Shown here in pieces: positions 4,804 through 6,504 of a stretch of 6,504 nucleotides of DNA; within the stretch, counting starts at the first letter, position 1, and the number at the start of each line of letters is the position of its first letter. The notes beneath the pieces are model-generated. The model saw only the letters and a list, made by a program, of their open reading frames with translations, did no database searches and was not told the DNA's origin. Source of the DNA: Flavobacteriaceae bacterium (GTDB lineage: Bacteria; Bacteroidota; Bacteroidia; Flavobacteriales; Flavobacteriaceae); the NCBI GenBank assembly GCA_016763715.1, contig JAESTG010000074.1:1-6504 (forward strand), read 5' to 3'. The translations under genes were made by a program, and so were the position numbers.

Positions 4804-5400
4804 ATGAAAATGAATAAATCTCGTATTCTCATGATTGCTAGTGCCATCTCTATTCTTGGCCTATTTGTGTTTCCTCTATGGAATATACGGCTGGAAGCAC
4901 CGCAATACCCAATTCCATTAGGGATGGATATTTACATTTTTGATTTTGCAGACGAACATCCACATGATATCAAAAACATCAATTTAATGAACCATTATGT
5001 GGGCATGAAATACATACCAGAAACCATTCCTGAGTTTAAAGTGTTTCCGGCGGTAATTATCGTAATGTCCATACTAGGATTATTAGTTGGGTTTAAAGGA
5101 AATTATAAATGGATGCTAGGCTGGTTGATTCTCATGGTGGTCTTGGCTGGTGCAGGAATTTATGATTTTTATTTATGGGAACATGATTATGGTCATGACT
5201 TAGACCCAAAGGCAATTATGAAATTCACCAATCCAGATGGAACCGTGATGGGCTTTCAACCTCCATTGTTTGGATCCAGAGATATTTTAAACTTTAAAGC
5301 ACATTCCTATCCACAATTTGGAGCTTACTTTCTTGCATTGGGAATGTTATTAGCCTTTCTAGCTTTTTTAGTAGGCAGGAAAAAGAAAATCAAAACTTAA
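4804..5400 (+). CDS. nosB: NosB-like four-span membrane protein of clade II nos clusters
   Basis: This 198-residue inner-membrane protein has predicted membrane helices at about 8-26, 80-97, 102-120 and 172-191, and a basic C-terminal tail (GRKKKIKT). The loop after helix 1 carries APQYPIPLGM (32-41) and NINLMNHYVGM (58-68). The loop after helix 3 has WEHDYGHDLDP (125-135) and QPPLFG (152-157). These His/Asp-rich blocks look conserved and face one side of the membrane. The gene directly follows nosZ, as nosB does in epsilonproteobacterial atypical nos clusters, where NosB is a polytopic membrane protein needed for N2O respiration. The symbol is assigned from position, topology and remembered resemblance, so it is tentative. 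A second ATG two codons in (4810) is an alternative start. The gene lies 4 bp before nosL. Confidence 0.65.
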   Translation: MKMNKSRILMIASAISILGLFVFPLWNIRLEAPQYPIPLGMDIYIFDFADEHPHDIKNINLMNHYVGMKYIPETIPEFKVFPAVIIVMSILGLLVGFKGNYKWMLGWLILMVVLAGAGIYDFYLWEHDYGHDLDPKAIMKFTNPDGTVMGFQPPLFGSRDILNFKAHSYPQFGAYFLALGMLLAFLAFLVGRKKKIKT

Positions 5401-5404
5401 TGAT

Positions 5405-5845
5405 ATGAGAAATTTAATCACACCATTTTCGCTACTTATACTCTTCTTCTTTATTTCTTGTAATCTTCAAACCAACAAAATTCATTATGGTGAAGATGGC
5501 TGTCACTATTGTAGTATGACTATTGTAGATCGACAGCATGCCGCTCAATTGGTGACTCACAAAGGAAAGGTTTATAAGTTTGATGCAGCCGAGTGTATGA
5601 TTAATTCGTTGTCAGATTTTGACGTGGAATCGGTCGCTCAATTTCTAGTGACAGATTACGAAACCCCTGGCGAATTGATTGACGCAAACACGGCTACCTT
5701 TATTATATCTCCTGAAATTCCAAGCCCGATGCGAGCTAATCTTTCAGCTTCAAAATCGAAAGAGAATGCCATGTCCATACTAAAGGAGAAACAAGGTGAA
5801 TTGTACTCTTGGAAAGAAATTCAAAACTATATAAAAAGTCAATAA
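5405..5845 (+). CDS. nosL: NosL copper-binding lipoprotein (first copy)
   Basis: This 146-residue protein has a lipoprotein signal ending F-I-S-C with Cys19 lipidated. The NosL domain begins with CHYCSM (33-38), the expected Cu(I) ligand motif C-x2-C-x-M, followed by FDAAECM (59-65), with Cys64 and Met65, and SPMRANLSA (107-115) near the C-terminus. In denitrifiers NosL is an outer-membrane or periplasmic lipoprotein that delivers Cu(I) for NosZ maturation. The gene starts 4 bp after the NosB-like gene, and its stop is separated by one base from the cupin ATG, so translational coupling is likely. A second NosL-type gene follows the cupin. Confidence 0.92.
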   Translation: MRNLITPFSLLILFFFISCNLQTNKIHYGEDGCHYCSMTIVDRQHAAQLVTHKGKVYKFDAAECMINSLSDFDVESVAQFLVTDYETPGELIDANTATFIISPEIPSPMRANLSASKSKENAMSILKEKQGELYSWKEIQNYIKSQ

Positions 5846-5846
5846 C

Positions 5847-6140
5847 ATGTACGAAATTAATAATACGGTTCGTGATTCCATTTTTGATGGACTTACGGCA
5901 ACGGTAATATCCAAAACTGAAACCTGTGAAACCTTGCTAATCACTTTAGAAGAAGACGCTGTATTTCCAGAGCATACTTCTCCTCGAGATGCGCTATTGG
6001 TAATGTTGGAAGGAGCTATTGTTTTTAATATTTCAGGGCGAGAATTTAGACTCGAAAAATATCAAACTTTTACATTTCCTGCCGATGAAAAACATCAGGT
6101 TTTAGCCAAAGAAAATGCCAAATTTTTAATTGTTAGATAA
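5847..6140 (+). CDS. Small cupin-domain protein in the nos cluster
   Basis: This 97-residue protein has no signal peptide and is therefore probably cytoplasmic. The whole chain is one cupin barrel: FPEHTSPRDALLVMLEG (40-56) is cupin motif 1 with His43 and an acidic residue, Asp48, where the family usually has Glu or Gln, then a turn with GREFRLEKYQTFTFPADEKHQ (64-84) ending in motif 2 with His83. His43 and His83 could bind a metal, but the second His of the classical H-x-H pair is Thr44, so the metal site is reduced and enzymatic activity is doubtful. It is placed between two nosL-type genes with spacings of 1 and 8 bp, so it is cotranscribed. A metal-sensing, copper- or iron-buffering role is only a guess. 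Confidence 0.8.
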   Translation: MYEINNTVRDSIFDGLTATVISKTETCETLLITLEEDAVFPEHTSPRDALLVMLEGAIVFNISGREFRLEKYQTFTFPADEKHQVLAKENAKFLIVR

Positions 6141-6148
6141 TCATTAAC

Positions 6149-6504
6149 ATGAGAAAGATATTCGTTTTAATAGCACTCACAATCTGCCCAATTTTAAACA
6201 ATGTATGGGCGCAAAATAATGCAAAATGCAGTCATTGTTCGATGGCTGTTCAAGACCCACTTCATAAAGCATCCGCAATTGATGGTGAAATGAAATCATT
6301 AACTTTTGGGTCTATTGAATGCCTTGTGAATTATATAAAGGACAAAAAAGGAGCTTCTTTTACATCATTGAAAGTAAGTGATTATACTACAGGAAACATG
6401 ATTGATGCAGAGAATGCTTCGTTTCTTATTAGTAAATCTATACCAAGTCCTATGGGTGCCAATCTATCGGCTTTCAAAACGAAATCGGCTGCAGAGGCTA
6501 AGAA
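6149..6504 (+). CDS. Second NosL-type protein, soluble periplasmic form (3' end beyond window)
   Basis: An ATG at 6149, 8 bp after the cupin stop, opens a frame with 118 complete codons running off the right edge. The N-terminus (MRKIFVLIALTICPILNN) is a signal peptide with a likely signal peptidase I site after VWA (19-21) and no lipobox, so the mature protein should be periplasmic and soluble, unlike the first NosL. The NosL features are CSHCSM (27-32), SIECLV (55-60) and SPMGANLSAF (100-109), aligning block by block with the upstream copy (CHYCSM, AAECM, SPMRANLSA). It probably carries Cu(I) to NosZ or receives it from the lipoprotein copy. The divergent residues between blocks suggest an old duplication rather than a recent one. 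The missing C-terminus should be short, judging from the first copy. Confidence 0.88.
   Translation, partial: MRKIFVLIALTICPILNNVWAQNNAKCSHCSMAVQDPLHKASAIDGEMKSLTFGSIECLVNYIKDKKGASFTSLKVSDYTTGNMIDAENASFLISKSIPSPMGANLSAFKTKSAAEAK

Overview
The window looks like part of an AT-rich Bacteroidota chromosome, most likely from the Flavobacteriia. Four proteins have short signal peptides ending in a lipobox cysteine, genes start without clear Shine-Dalgarno sequences, the one good promoter matches the Bacteroidota -7 element TAnnTTTG, and the proteins resemble flavobacterial types. This assignment is inference from sequence style only; no search was run.

From about 1516 to the right edge the window holds the 5' part of an atypical (clade II, Sec-exported) nos cluster for nitrous oxide reduction. 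In order, all on +, it encodes a monohaem cytochrome c lipoprotein, a fasciclin-domain lipoprotein, the N2O reductase NosZ (all seven CuZ histidines and the CuA site are visible; predicted lipoprotein), a strong hairpin, a four-span NosB-like membrane protein, a NosL copper lipoprotein, a small cupin, and a second NosL-type protein with a cleavable signal peptide that runs off the edge. The cytochrome probably feeds electrons to NosZ, the two NosL proteins probably handle copper for NosZ, and the NosB-like protein is an accessory factor. The fasciclin protein and the cupin have no assigned role.

Divergent from the cluster (948-1382, minus) is an Rrf2-family regulator with three cysteines spaced as in Fe-S/NO sensors of the NsrR type. 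The 133-bp divergent promoter region carries two overlapping palindromes, one Rrf2/NsrR-like in layout and one FNR/DNR-like (TGAT-N4-ATCA), just upstream of a good -7 element. This suggests control by nitrogen oxide and/or oxygen.

Left of the regulator, 120-947 has no confident gene but is not featureless. On the minus strand it holds two hairpin-plus-T-tract terminators, a promoter-like element, two palindromes or repeats, a 58-codon ORF just downstream of and in frame with the regulator, and a compact promoter/structured-RNA/terminator unit at about 291-501. The extreme left edge is the N-terminus of a minus-strand gene, probably an RtcB-type RNA ligase. The least-explained parts are this intergenic stretch, the nosL-cupin-nosL arrangement and the fasciclin lipoprotein.
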